DNA from: Ahaetulla prasina
Taxonomy: Eukaryota > Chordata > Lepidosauria > Squamata > Colubridae
NCBI RefSeq assembly: GCF_028640845.1
Contig: NC_080539.1
Location: 178,710,459-178,774,458, forward strand
Direction: 5' to 3'
DNA length: 64,000 nucleotides
The notes under the pieces are model-generated. The model saw nothing but the letters and a program-made list of their open reading frames with translations. It was not told where the DNA came from and did no database searches. Positions 26,086-36,886 of the stretch are shown here, piece after piece (positions within the stretch are counted from its first letter, which is position 1; each line of letters starts with the position of its first letter). The position numbers and the translations under genes were made by a program.

Positions 26086-26247
26086 CAGAGGTGGTATTCA
26101 GCTGATTCATACTGGTTTGCGTGAACCGGTAGCAGAGATAGTGGCTCTATGCCATCCTATTTAGGCACGGTTTTGAGGCCAGGTGCATGCGCGGAAGGTG
26201 TGCACGTGAGGCAAACTGGTAGCAACAAAATGTGAAACCCACCACTG
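26086..26247. mobile_element. hAT-type MITE, 162 bp
   Basis: Terminal inverted repeats cagaggtggtattcag and the complement of aacccaccactg. Flanking 8-bp direct repeats cctatttt (26078-26085) and gctatttt (26248-26255) differ at one base. The interior has gaaccggtagcagagat and ctggtagcaacaaaatgtg. Same family as the element at 36887-37268. Confidence 0.85.
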
Positions 26248-27011
26248 GCTATTTTCCATTCTGTGGTCCTTACCTTTAACATGGTAGCTGGATTAAATAG
26301 CTCTTTGAATATTCTTTGACAACTTCTCAAATATAGAACACCCCTTTGTAAAACCAAATAAACTCCATATATATGGCTGGCTTGGAATAACCACCCAGTC
26401 CATTTAAATATACCATGTTTTGTTGAGAAGGAAAACTCAAGATAAACACAAAGACCAGATTTGCTTCCACACAGTGGAAAGGCAGTCCAAAGATCCTGTG
26501 CAGCTTTTTGGTAATTTTTACATTCTTAAATAGTATATTTGGTAAAAGGAGAGTTGGGGAGATGGAACCCTCCATGGGAAAACATTGCAAAGGGGGAACA
26601 TTGTTGCCTGGGTGCTATGTAAAATTTTGAGAATACAATGGGCACTTGCTTCATAAGTCAAAATTCAGTGTGATAGCATTCCATGAGTACAATAATTCAG
26701 TGGGTCTTCTAGGATGGTATTTGATGAGGCACAGAGATTTTCCTGTAATGGAAATTTCACCAAGTCTACCTGGTTTTCTACTTTTAAAAAACTTATAAGT
26801 AGCATTGCTGAAGAGGAGAAACACTGCTTCTTCATCTGAAAAAATACTGTTCTTCAAGCCAACTGCCTAAACAATCAATTGCATTGACACCTTCCATATT
26901 AACAAATTAATATAAAAGCTGGATGGAAAGTTGCCCCGGTGGGCTTTATATTTAGCACTAAATAGTCTACTGAATATCCATTCATATATACCAATCCCAA
27001 TTTACTTTCTT

Positions 27012-27014
27012 CCC

Positions 27015-27048
<34 letters not shown>

Positions 27049-27095
27049 CTCCTCCTCCTCCTCCTCCTCCTCCTCCTCTTCTTCTTCTTCTTTTA
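27012..27095. repeat. (CCT/CTT)n pyrimidine microsatellite
   Basis: Tract of cct units with ctt units at both ends. It translates as polyproline in one frame; that frame is not a gene. Confidence 0.95.
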
Positions 27096-27104
27096 TTTTG
27101 TCAA

Positions 27105-27488
27105 ATATATATTAAATAATATATATAAGTATAAGCATGAATTGAATACATAAAATGAATACAACTAAAGGGAACATTAGGACAGGGACGGTAGGTATGC
27201 TGGTGCTCTTATGCATGCCCCTTACAGACCTCTTAGGAATGGGGTGAGGTCAACAGTAAACGGTCTTAGGTTAAAGTTTTGGGGATTTTGGGATGAGACC
27301 ATGGAGTCTGGTAGTGTGTTCCAGGCATTAACAACTCTGTTACTGAAGTCATATTTTCTGCAATCGAGATTGGAACAGTTCACTTTAAGTTTGAATCTAT
27401 TGTGCGCTCGTGTATTGTTGTGGTTGAAGCTGAAGTAGTCATTGACAGGAAGGACATTGTAGCAGATGATTTTATGAGCTATGCTCAA
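27105..27488 (-). mobile_element. CR1-group LINE, 5'-truncated 3' end
   Basis: Read on the minus strand, it encodes the last 85 or so residues of a non-LTR reverse transcriptase (AHKIICYNVLPVNDYFSF, FSNRVVNAWNTLP, ending VDLTPFLRGL) with no disabling change visible. A 3' UTR follows (gcataagagcaccagcatac) and ends tttgacaaaataaaa. The same protein end recurs at 55315-55813 and 63240-63357. It is truncated exactly where the adjacent SINE starts at 27490. Known for CR1/L2/Rex-type LINEs; the clade is not resolved here. Confidence 0.8.
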
Positions 27489-27489
27489 A

Positions 27490-27758
27490 TGGGCCTCTTG
27501 TGGTTCAACAGACTAATGCAGTCTGTTATTAACAGCAGCTGCCTGCAATTACTGCAGGTTCTAGTCCCACCAGGCCCAAGGCTGACTCAGCCTTCCATCC
27601 TTTATAAGGTAGGTAAAATGAGGACCCAGATTGTTGGGGGCAATAAGTTGACTTTGTATATAAATATACAAATAGGATGAAGACTATTGCTAACATAGTG
27701 TAAGCCGCCCTGAGTCTTCGAAGAAGGGCGGGATATAAATGCGAATAAAAAAAAAAAG
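27490..27758 (+). mobile_element. tRNA-derived SINE, near full length
   Basis: Head gggcctcttgtggttcaaca, box B decayed to GTTCTAGTCCC, body ccttccatcctttataaggt, 3' end gccctgagtcttcgaagaag and ggcgggatataaatgcg, then poly-A. Sister copy to 17211-17490. It abuts the truncated LINE immediately upstream. Confidence 0.85.
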
Positions 27759-27796
27759 TCATACTGAAGGCAGCATATTTCTAAATTTTCTAAACC

Positions 27797-27799
27797 CAA

Positions 27800-27854
<55 letters not shown>

Positions 27855-27912
27855 TAATTATTCCTCCTCCTCCTCCCCACCCCCTCCTCCTCCTCCTTCT
27901 CCTTCTTCTTCA
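27797..27912. repeat. Adjacent (ATA)n and (CTC)n microsatellites
   Basis: An ATA array (27797-27853) is followed after a few bases by cctcctcctcc-type units (27862-27912). Confidence 0.95.
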
Positions 27913-27914
27913 AA

Positions 27915-30140
27915 AGAATAACTTGTTAAGGACTGTGTCATGTAATTATGCCTGGAGAGGAAAGCCTTGACTGTATGAAGGTTTCCTTCAGGCATATCAG
28001 CACTACTGATTTTCTTTTAAGCACTACTACTCATTCAGTGGCCATCTCTGAAAAGAAGGGCTAAGAGTAGAAAGCTCTGAGGATTCATTAGGAGAAGGCA
28101 TAGTAATACTATATTATAGTATTATAGTATATAGTATTTGATATATGATTGTCAAATACTATCATAATTAATAAGGCATTTGACACCATGATAATAAGAA
28201 TACTTTAAAGAATATGCTGAATGGAGTCAATTTTGTACATCAAGTGGAAGAGATTTATTTTAAAATTAAACCTAAATGTTGGGTCAGTGTAATTTCCTTC
28301 ATTCAGCATACAGATGTGCAACAATGCCTAAGGAAAACAGCTGATCTAAATATCCATTCTTTTGGAGACGGAGTATGCTATTTATATAAGTACTGCAAAG
28401 GGGAAATGTTTCTGAAAATCCAGATCTAAGTTTGTCACATCTCATTGAGTTGGATTAAAAGATGATAAACCTTTAGCTGAACTGAATTTTCAACATTTGG
28501 AAAATTCTGGACAATTCTGGAGAATCCTAGTTTGCTTGCATTGGATGTTCTTTCTTAGTAATTCCAATTTGCTTGAATGGGTCTTACAACAGCAAATTAT
28601 CTGCAATATTTAGTCCCAGTCCATAAGCATATGTTAGAGTAGCAAAATATCTTTGAAAAAAGCCTGTCTTTTTATTTTATTTTTTGAACCACATCTGCTT
28701 CCTATCCAACCATGAGAACTGTAGGCCTTTTGCTAACTATGGCATTTCCGTTTCCTTTCTTGGTTTTTCATCAGAAAGCAAAGAACATTTCAGAGTCACA
28801 ATGCAGATCTGTTTTGAGTTTGTGTATGTAAAATGGATAAACATTCATCTGTTTTGTATCTTATCTGAAGTGGTAGCCTTCACCAATGTTTCCAGTCAGA
28901 ATACGACTTAAGCCTTCCAAGAACATCTTGATAAACTGGATTCAAAATGGGGCAGTAGTATTATCTGATACTCTATTCCCTCTTAAGGTACTATATGTGT
29001 CAGATGGCTCTTTGCATGTGCAAATAGAATAACATTTCCACAACCATTTATCTTCTGCATTAACACCCCTCCCCCATTAATTCATGGATTGATTGTTTAT
29101 TTACAGTACTTATACTTTCCTATTAAAATGCATAAAGCATAAAATATATAATTGCAAACATGCATTACTCTAAATGGTTTTATAAACAAAGTTTATAGAC
29201 CAAGAAGCAACATACAATAAAGCCAGCCAGAAAAGTTATGGCTTAGTAACTTACTGAAAGATTAAGCAGAAATGAAGCCAATCAAAACTTCCAATAGGAT
29301 GTGGAGACGTAAGTCACTTAAGAAAAGCCAAGGAACTTTTTTTACTCAGTTACAAACCTCTGCATATTTCTTGATGCTCATATGTTTAGTGAGAGAGGAT
29401 CTTATTAAAAAATGCTGTGGACCATTGTACTACCAAGAGACTATGGTGACAGAACTGCAGAGCTCCAAAAGGATAAATGAGCATCAAGCAAAGTACAATG
29501 TAATGGAAGAGGAGATCAATTTGGACTGCTATGCTCACTCACATCATATCTTCTCTGGAGTCAATGGCCATCAACACTAAAAGATTTGGCAGAATCTTTA
29601 CATACACTAAAATGCAGTGCTGGATAGTTGAGACAAACTGATTGACAGCCGATTTCATATCATCCTTTGCTCATGGGGAAGTAACAGGGGCAATTTAATT
29701 AAAAAAATAACTTGGAGGGAAAGGGTAATAATATTCTTCTCCCAAATACAGACTTATGCAGTTTTCATGCTCTGGAACTTCATTTGACCCCTTGTAAATA
29801 TCTGTAGGAGATCCCGTCTAAGATCTCTCTCTGCAGCGTCTATTTTAATTATAATACAACTTTCATGCGCAACTATGCCATAAGTGGCCCATTCTGTGCT
29901 GCTATCTATTGTGCAGGGATTAATAGCAATTTTTTATTTCTGAAAATAGCTAGTTAGGTAGAGATACTTCTAGGACATTTCTGGTGGGTTTTGCACAAGC
30001 TTATGCTGATCAACTCCTTCCAACCACACATATTGTCCCTACTTGCCTTTGCTTTGCTAAGTGATCCTTTATGGAGGTAGCCTATTCACAGACTCACTAC
30101 ATAACCAAATCAAATGCGAAAATGGGCTATAGATGCCTTG
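27915..30140. other. Non-coding stretch
   Basis: No gene or repeat family recognised. A 102-codon frame at 29272-29580 has no recognisable domain. Confidence 0.6.
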
Positions 30141-30144
30141 AACT

Positions 30145-30375
30145 ACAACTTCCATCATCCATTTTTACCATGAGCTGTGGCATGGCCACCAGCTTGGTTA
30201 GTTTCAAAAATGGGTTGGACCAGTTGATGGAAGTTATGGGGATCATTACTACCTCTGTAGATCATCTTCTGGGGGACTTCTGCCATTGGTTGGCCATGGT
30301 GAGAACAGACTGTTAGACTAGATAGGCCAGGGATCCAATCTAGCTGGGCACGACTTATATTCTTATGTTCCTTAC
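30145..30375 (+). repeat. Old interspersed repeat (squamate SINE/LINE-like relic)
   Basis: Contains gaactacaacttccatcatc, ggttggaccagttgatggaa, ctgttagactagataggcc and cttatattcttatgttcctt, a word order typical of a widespread old reptile repeat. The superfamily was not resolved. Confidence 0.5.
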
Positions 30376-30717
30376 CAAAGGCCCCTTTGACTGTAATAAT
30401 AAATAGTGGTCACTAACACCTTAGAAACACAGAAGCTTTGGGACGGCTGATCTAATATAGTACTCCCTTCATTTCTACAGGAAATTGGCCTCGCTTGAAT
30501 CAATTGCATATCTAAAATGAGGACATAATTTTTCTGTATTTGATCAATTAGAATGTGTCCTGTTAGTTTCAGTGATATGTAACTCGAGGTGTATATTTGT
30601 TTCTACCTCCACTTATGCTCATAAAAACACACAAATAATATGAATAAAGGAGATCCACTTCTATACAGAAATCCTGGGCATGCAAGGGGCTAGGTAGAAC
30701 TTCCTCTACCTGGGAGC

Positions 30718-31055
30718 TTAGTTTAGTTTAGTTTAATTGAACTTTTATACCGCCCTTCTCCCGAGGGACTCAGGGCAGTTTACAGCCAGATAAAACAGAA
30801 TTAAAAAAATTAAAAACATTTTAAAATCTAATTAAATTAAAGGCCAAAACAGATAAAACAATAATAAAAACTATAATAAAACCCATATTTAAAATACTTC
30901 AGGCCAGCCCTGCGCAATAGAACAAGAAGGTCTTGAGCTCGCGTCGAAAGGTCCGGAGGTTGGGGAGTTGACGTAACCCCGGAGGCAGCTCATTCCAGAG
31001 GGCAGGAGCCCCCACGGAGAAGGCCCTCCCCCTGGGCACTGCCAGTCAACATTGT
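30718..31055 (-). mobile_element. L2-like LINE 3' end, distal part (interrupted by L1)
   Basis: The minus strand encodes the conserved end of the L2-like reverse transcriptase ([24 protein letters not shown] text, followed by LPNLRTFRRELKTFLFYCAG), as in the copies at 49 and 54 kb. The 3' UTR ends gagaagggcggtataaaagt and trails into AAACT-type repeats. It stops at the L1 insertion and resumes at 36629-36682 (ttgactgacggcaccctaag). Confidence 0.8.
31042..31055. repeat. L1 target-site duplication, left copy
   Basis: ccagtcaacattgt, identical to 36615-36628. It lies just beyond the L1 poly-A end (poly-T on the plus strand from 31057). Confidence 0.9.
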
Positions 31056-31100
31056 GTTTTTTTTTTTTTTATTGAAAGAGTTTTAAAAAAACAAAAACAT

Positions 31101-31172
31101 TTCCCCCCCCTTTTTTTCCCCCTCCCTCCCAAAAACAAAACAAAACACCCCCCTCCCTCCCCCACCCCCCGG
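31101..31172 (-). other. G-rich polypurine tract in L1 3' UTR (candidate G-quadruplex)
   Basis: On the L1 sense strand the tract has runs of 6, 5, 3 and 6 G (ggggggtgggggagggaggg) and, after a T-rich spacer, gggagggaggggg plus a run of 8 G. Four or more G-runs with short loops can form a quadruplex. Mammalian L1 3' UTRs carry a comparable tract; finding it here is direct, its function is inferred. Confidence 0.7.
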
Positions 31173-31466
31173 CTTCCCGGGTCAATCACAAGGTAAAGTT
31201 ATACATAAACCAAACATAGAATAAAATTTTCCCTTCCAATCCAAATAACCACATCCAAAGCTTTTCGTCTCCCAAGCCCCTCCCCATTACATAAAATAAC
31301 TTTCTAATTATTCAAAGGCAATCTGATATTTCTTAATCTGATATCTGTTTTGTAGATAATCAATCCATTTTTCCATTCAATTAAATATCTTTCCTGCGTA
31401 TTGTCTTTTAAAACGCTGAGATTTTAGCCATCTCAGCCAAATTAATAACTTTCAATATCCATTCTT

Positions 31467-34400
31467 CTATTGTAGGTATCTCTTCTTCTTCCAGTATTGT
31501 CCAATCAACAGTCTTGCTGCTGTTATTAAGTTCAAAATCAATTTAGTCTCAATCCCTGTACAATCCATTATAATTCCCAAAAGGAAAAATTGTGGCAGGA
31601 ACTTTATCTTCTTCTTCAGTACATTTTGAATAATCCACCAAATTCTTATCCAAAAGACCTTAATTTTCTTGCAAGTCCACCAAATATGAAAATATGTAGC
31701 ATCATCACAATCACACCTCCAACATTTCGCTTGGATATTAGGATACATACATGATAATTTTTTGGGATCTAAATGCCATCTATAAAACATCTTATAAAAA
31801 TTTTCCTTAAATTCTGTGCTTGTGTAAACTTAACATTTCTAACCCAAATTTTCTCCCATGTTTCCAACATTATTGGTTCCTGAATATTCTGTGCCCATTT
31901 TATCATACAATCCTTTACCAAATCCTTTTCCGAATCTATTTCAAGCAACACATTATACAATCTCTTTATATGCTCCTGGGTCTGATTTCTAATTTGCTTT
32001 ATTAAATTTTCCTCCTTTGCATTATACCAATTTTTGATCTTCTTTCCATCTAGCACTTATTTGCCCATATTGAAACCAAGTATAATTCCTCCCTTCTTCA
32101 TTTAATACCTGTAATGATTTTAATTGCAATCTACCTCCTTCAGCATACAAAAGTTCTTTATATGTAATCATTTCCTGTTTCTGTTCTATATTTATATTCT
32201 CTATTGCATGTCTAGGGCTCGCCCATATAGGAATCTTGTATTCTAATTTATAGGAATATTTTTCCAGACCATAAAGAGCACTTCTCAACACATGATTCTT
32301 AAAAGCCCTATCCACTTTTTTTCATAAAATAAGTACGCATGCCATCCATATAACAAATCATAACCTTCTATATTCAAAATTCTTTCCTCTGTTAAGTTAA
32401 ACCAGTCACTTATTACTGAAAGGGCTACTGCTTCATAATATAATTTAAAGTTAGGCATTCTTAAACCACTTCTCGGCCTTTTGGCTAAGATCAAGTGTAG
32501 TATCTGTTCTTATCAGTTTAATATCTGATATGTCCTCCAATCTTCCAAATTTTTATCCTTTTTAATTATTGGTATCATCTGGAACAGAAACAAAAATCTA
32601 GGTAACACATTCATTTTAATAGCCGCAATCCTTCCCAATAGGGATAACTGCAATTTCTTCCAGACATTCATATCATTCTGAACTTTTTGCCATAGCAAGT
32701 CATAATTATTCTTATAAAGTTTCTTGTTCGATGAGCTAATATAGACCCCTAAATATTTAACCTTTTTTACTACCTCAAATCCTGTCATTTCCTCTAGTTT
32801 TTGTTTCTGTTGTATAGACATATTTTTAATTATCACTTTTGTTTTATTCTGATTTATTTTAAATCCTGATACCTTTCCATATTTATCAATTACTTCCAAC
32901 AAAAATCTACTTGAATTTATAGGATTCGTTAACGTAACCACTACATCATCTGCAAAAGCTCTAACTTTATACTCATATTGTCTAATCTTAATTCCCTCTA
33001 TTTTCATTAATTCTCGTATTTTATCTAATAATGGTTCCAGAGTCAAAACAAACAATAATGGTGATAAGGGACATCCCTGTCTTGTTCCTTTCGCAATCTT
33101 AATAACTTCTGTCAAACTACCATTTACTATAATCTGTGCTGTTTGCTCTCCATAAATCGCTTTAATTATTCTAATAAAACAGTCTCCAAATTGCATTTTC
33201 TCTATTAATTTAAATAAAAAATCCCAATGCAATCGATCAAAGGCTTTCTCTGCATCCAAAAAAATAAGTGCCGCTGAAGTATTCTTCTTTTCCAAATATT
33301 CCAATATATTAATAATCTGTCTAACATTATTCCTCATCTGCCTCCCTTTTATAAAACCAGATTGATCAGTATGAATTCTTTGTTGTAAAACTAACATTAA
33401 TCTATTTGCTATTATTTTTACAAAAATCTTATAATCATTATTTAAAAGTGAAATCGGCCTATAGTTACCAGGTTTAGAGCAGTCTTGCTCCTCTTCGGTA
33501 TCAGTGAAATAAAAGATGTTTTCCATGATGGGGTATTCCACTCCTAATTGTATCTGATTAAATAATTCTTTAAGTGGGCCTAATATTTCATCCTGTGTTT
33601 TTATAATAAGTTGCTGTAAGACCATCTGTACCAGGGTTTTCCCATTTTAATTGTTTAATTGCCTCCACTATTTCTCCAGTAGCTATCGGCCGGTTCAGCT
33701 CCTCCTCTGTTCTAATGTTAGAATATTCACCTTATAATCTTTCAAATAATCATAAATGTCCCTATCCAATATTTTGTCTTTTGCATATAGTGCAGTATAA
33801 AATTCTGAGAATGCCTTTTAATTTTATCCTGTTGGTATATCTCTTTACCTTTATATTCTATTTTTTGTATGACACGTGCTTTCTGTTTCTTCCTTAAATT
33901 ATATGCCAACCATCTCCCAGGTTTATTTGCATTACAAAAGGTATTATGTTTAGCATATTGTATATTCGTTGCCACCTGGTCTGCCATTAACATATTAAAT
34001 TGACTCTGTAATATTTTTATAGCCTCTTTAAGTTTATGATCTTGTGGGTTTTGAATTAATAACTGTTGCTTCCTTTGAATTTCTTCTTCCAAATATCTAC
34101 GCTGCCTTTGTTTATTATTCCTTTGCCTGTTGTCCAAATAAAATCAATATCCTCTAATAAACGCTTTGCTCGCTTCCCACACAGTTCCTATAGGTGTCCC
34201 TTTGTACATATTAAAATCAAAAAATTCTTTTAACTGTTTCTTACAATAAGTTACATTATCCTCATATCTAAACAGATTTTCATTCAACCTCCATGTTCTA
34301 CCACCTTTTTTCCCTTGTAATAATTCCATCCATACTGGGCTATGGTCAGTTAAACACCTCGGAAATATCTTCGTTTTCTTCACCCTAGAAAGCAAGTCAT

Positions 34401-35025
34401 TAGAAATTAAAATAAAATCAATGCGTGAAAAAGATTGATGCCTATCAGAAAAAAAAGTAAAATCTCTCTCATCTGGATTCCGTAACCTCCATATATCTCT
34501 AAACTCAAAGTCTTCCATCATTTCAAAAAAGGATTTTGGTAATTTTGCATGTATAGGTATCTTCTTGGAGGAGGTTCTCTTATCCCTTCTTGTATCAATT
34601 ACTCCATTCCAGTCTCCTAATAAAATAAACGAACTATAATCCCAGAGGGTCAACCTCTCATGTAACATTTTGTAAAACTTTTCTTGTTGCTGATTAGGTG
34701 CATAAATACCTATCAACAAAGTCTTTTTTGCATCTATCACCAGTTCAATAGCAATAAATCTTCCTTGAATATCTGCCTCAATTAGCTTAGCTGGTATATC
34801 CTTCCTGATATATACAACAATTCCATGCTTCTTTTCCAAAGCTGATGCAACAAAATGGTTACCCAATTTTGAATTAATTAAATATTTTTGGTCTGATAAT
34901 TTTATATGTGTCTCTTGCAAACAAATCACATCATTTTTAAATTGTTTCAAGTAGTGAAATATTTTCCTTCTTTTCTGAGCTGAATTCAAGCCATTAACAT
35001 TCCATGACAAGATTCTATTTGCCAT
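31467..35025 (-). pseudogene. L1 ORF2 (APE endonuclease, reverse transcriptase), disrupted
   Basis: ORF2 would nick target DNA and reverse-transcribe L1 RNA. The endonuclease part (35025-34144) is open: ILSWNVNGLN near its start, CLQETH, LLGDWNGVID and LTDHSPVW carry the expected catalytic Asn, Glu, Asp and His. A break near 34140 is followed by a linker segment to 33742. The reverse transcriptase (33625-32513) has FIKGRQMRNN, FLDAEKAFDRLHWD, GTRQGCPLSPLLF and catalytic AFADDVVV. Shortly after the thumb (NLEDW) the frame runs into U2 snRNA sequence, then resumes at GLRMPNFKLYYEA. The C-terminus (32315-31467, in several frames) ends with a Cys-rich CWRCDCDDATYFHIWWTC zinc-knuckle-like motif. 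At least four frame breaks; a pseudogene. It overlaps the end of ORF1 by 11 bases. Confidence 0.9.
32469..32537 (+). ncRNA. U2 snRNA 5' fragment (pseudogene) embedded in L1 ORF2
   Basis: Starting cttctcggccttttggct, the plus strand follows vertebrate U2 snRNA from about nucleotide 5 to 73 with one visible difference (C to T near nucleotide 68). It includes stem I and the branch-point-pairing GTAGTA. The Sm site and the 3' half are absent, there is no poly-A tail and no U2 promoter, so it is not a functional gene. Its orientation is opposite to the L1. It sits between L1 codons for NLEDW and GLRMPNF, where about 28 codons of the usual L1 are missing. Confidence 0.9.
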
Positions 35026-36040
35026 TATTGGCCTCCTGAAGCTTTGAAGCAGACAACGGAAGCTCCTCCTCCGGTATCTTCCGTCTAGCTCCTCCCACAG
35101 CTTCCATAATGGGATCCTGACTTTTACTTTGAGACTGTTGCTCTTCTTTACGCTTAAGGGCTCCTCTTGTCACCCTTTGCTCTTGTGGTTCCTCTAATAC
35201 TGGCAGCAATAAAGGCTCTTGGATCACCACGCCTTCTTGAGTCTCTTGAAGTTTTTCTATCACTTCTATTTCGACTTTCAAAACTGTAGAAAGAAAATCC
35301 TTTGCCTTTAAAACAGTGTCAATTCTATATCTCCTTCCTTGATAGAATAGTGTCAGTCCAACTGGCACCTCCCATCTGAATTGAATCTGATGTTTTTTAA
35401 GTTCTTGTGTAAAAAAAGCAAATTCCTTCCTGTCTCTTAACATCTTTGAAGGAATCTCTTTCAACACCTTCAACTCCTGTTCTCCAATTTTTAAAGTTGT
35501 CTGATATGAAACTTGCAGAATTTGATTTCTCATAGTCCTTTTCACAAAATAAACCACAATGTCCCGAGGAAGCTTTCTCTGTCTTGCAATCCAAGAATTA
35601 ACTCTATATATTTTATCAATTTGGTAAGCTACCTCTTGGGGTCCACTTCAATAAATTCAGCCAATGCTTCTGATATAATTTTTCTTAAGTCTTCTCACGC
35701 TCTTCTTGCATACCACGAATTCTAAGAGCTCCTTCCATAAGTTTATATTGTAATATCACAACCTGATCTTCATTTTGATCCACTTTTTTTTTCTGAACAC
35801 CTTTCATTTCGTCTTCTAAATGCTTATTTGACTGAGAGATCTGTTGCATTTCCACTTCCAATCCTTCAATTTTTACTCAGTCCTTGAACTGCCATAAGAA
35901 TATCTTCTTATTTTTGCATTAAAATTCTCCATCATCTCTTTTTGCCTATCTTCAGAAAGTTTTAATTGTTCTTTCAATATTTCCTCAAGACTTGGTTCAG
36001 ATCCCCTTCTTCCAGAAGGCTTTAAAGGTTTAGCTGCCAT
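35015..36040 (-). pseudogene. L1 ORF1 (RNA-binding nucleocapsid-like protein), disrupted
   Basis: The start at 36040 opens MAAKPLKPSGRRGSEPSLEE and runs about 56 codons, with a charged, coiled-coil-like LEEILKEQLKLSEDRQKEMM, before a stop. The remainder is readable only across frames until an intact 180-codon end (35557-35015). That end contains the L1 ORF1 C-terminal domain (TQELKKHQIQFRWEVPVGL, then FYQGRRYRIDTVL). The total span of about 340 codons fits the family. The protein normally trimerises and coats L1 RNA. Confidence 0.85.
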
Positions 36041-36596
36041 TCTGTCTTCAAAAGAATCAGGAATTCAAACTTAATAACTCTCCTTCCCTCCTTTCAGTAT
36101 AAAAAAACTCCGTTTGTAACAATCCACAAGTAACGCTGTTTCATCGTACTAAAAAATTTTTACTTTCACTTTTAGACGCCATTTTAAAAGTCAATTAATC
36201 AAAGACAAAGAAAGGTTTCAAGTTTCAAAAAGGGAGTCGGTACTTGCCGTGCTGATTCTGCATCAAAGATCGAACGCTTGTGAAATTCCCGTCTGCTTGG
36301 AATATCAATCAATTTAATAAGTCCTCTAGAGCAGAAGCGACATTCCTCTCCTTTTTCCTGATAAAAACAGGAGCGTGCTGAAGTTGGAGGGAGTGGAATT
36401 CGGTGGGGTCATAAATCCAGGAAAATTCGCTCTTGAGAGCAAACCCCCTGTCAGACCTGCCACTCTTCCACAATTCTGATAACCTCTTTCACCCAGAGAT
36501 TATGCTAAGCTCAGTGAACAGTGATTTATTTTCTGTTTCACTGACTTTTACAATCTTCTAACACGGAGTGCTCTGTTAGAGCACCCAGCAGGAGGG

Positions 36597-36604
36597 TGAC
36601 GTCA
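36597..36604. promoter_or_regulatory. Palindromic CRE (TGACGTCA) at L1 5' end
   Basis: Perfect CREB/ATF consensus about 10 bases inside the L1 5' terminus, in the 5' UTR where an internal promoter is expected. The site is seen directly; a promoter role is inferred. Confidence 0.6.
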
Positions 36605-36614
36605 CTGGAGCCTC

Positions 36615-36628
36615 CCAGTCAACATTGT
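36615..36628. repeat. L1 target-site duplication, right copy
   Basis: ccagtcaacattgt, identical to 31042-31055. The L2-like LINE continues directly after it. Confidence 0.9.
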
Positions 36629-36682
36629 TTGACTGACGGCACCCTAAGGAGGCCCTCCCTATGGGAGACCCTCTCTATGGGA
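36629..36682 (-). mobile_element. L2-like LINE, proximal part beyond the L1 insertion
   Basis: ttgactgacggcaccctaag and ggccctccctatgggagac match the codons just upstream of the L2-like C-terminus in the 49-kb and 54-kb copies. Joined with 30718-31055 it gives one truncated LINE end. Confidence 0.75.
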
Positions 36683-36722
36683 ACATAACAAGCAGATACC
36701 TATGGATATCTGCTTGTTATGT
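36683..36722. repeat. 16-bp perfect inverted repeat
   Basis: Arms 36683-36698 (acataacaagcagata) and 36707-36722, with an 8-nt spacer, at the 5' truncation point of the L2-like fragment. Confidence 0.75.
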
Positions 36723-36886
36723 CAGATCAGGAAGAGTGATAGATAAACTTCATTCCTAGTCCTTTCCTTTAAAGGTTGCCATCAGTGGGACCTAGGAACT
36801 ATGCCTTTTCCCTGACAATCCTTCAACCTGAGATCTGGCAGGTCCCCATTTTTTTAACTTTCCAGAAAGCTATAAAATACTGGCTG

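Larger units (their letters stand above)
31056..36614 (-). mobile_element. L1 (LINE-1) retrotransposon, near full length, inactivated
   Basis: About 5.56 kb on the minus strand: 5' UTR (36614-36041), ORF1 (36040-35015), ORF2 (35025-about 31467), 3' UTR with a G-rich polypurine tract, and poly-A. Both ends are fixed by a 14-bp target-site duplication, and the insertion lies inside an L2-like LINE end. ORF1 and ORF2 are broken by stops and frameshifts, and part of ORF2 is replaced by a U2 snRNA piece, so the copy cannot move on its own. Gene order, the short ORF1/ORF2 overlap and the FADD reverse transcriptase motif are those of vertebrate L1. Confidence 0.95.

Noticed and set aside
26931..27119. 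Polyproline frame
   Set aside because: Translation of a CCT/CTT microsatellite.
29272..29580. 102-codon frame
   Set aside because: No domain, no splice context, AT-rich surroundings; not supportable as a gene.
32469..32537. Functional U2 snRNA gene
   Set aside because: The 3' half and Sm site are missing, no U2 promoter elements are visible, and it lies inside an L1.
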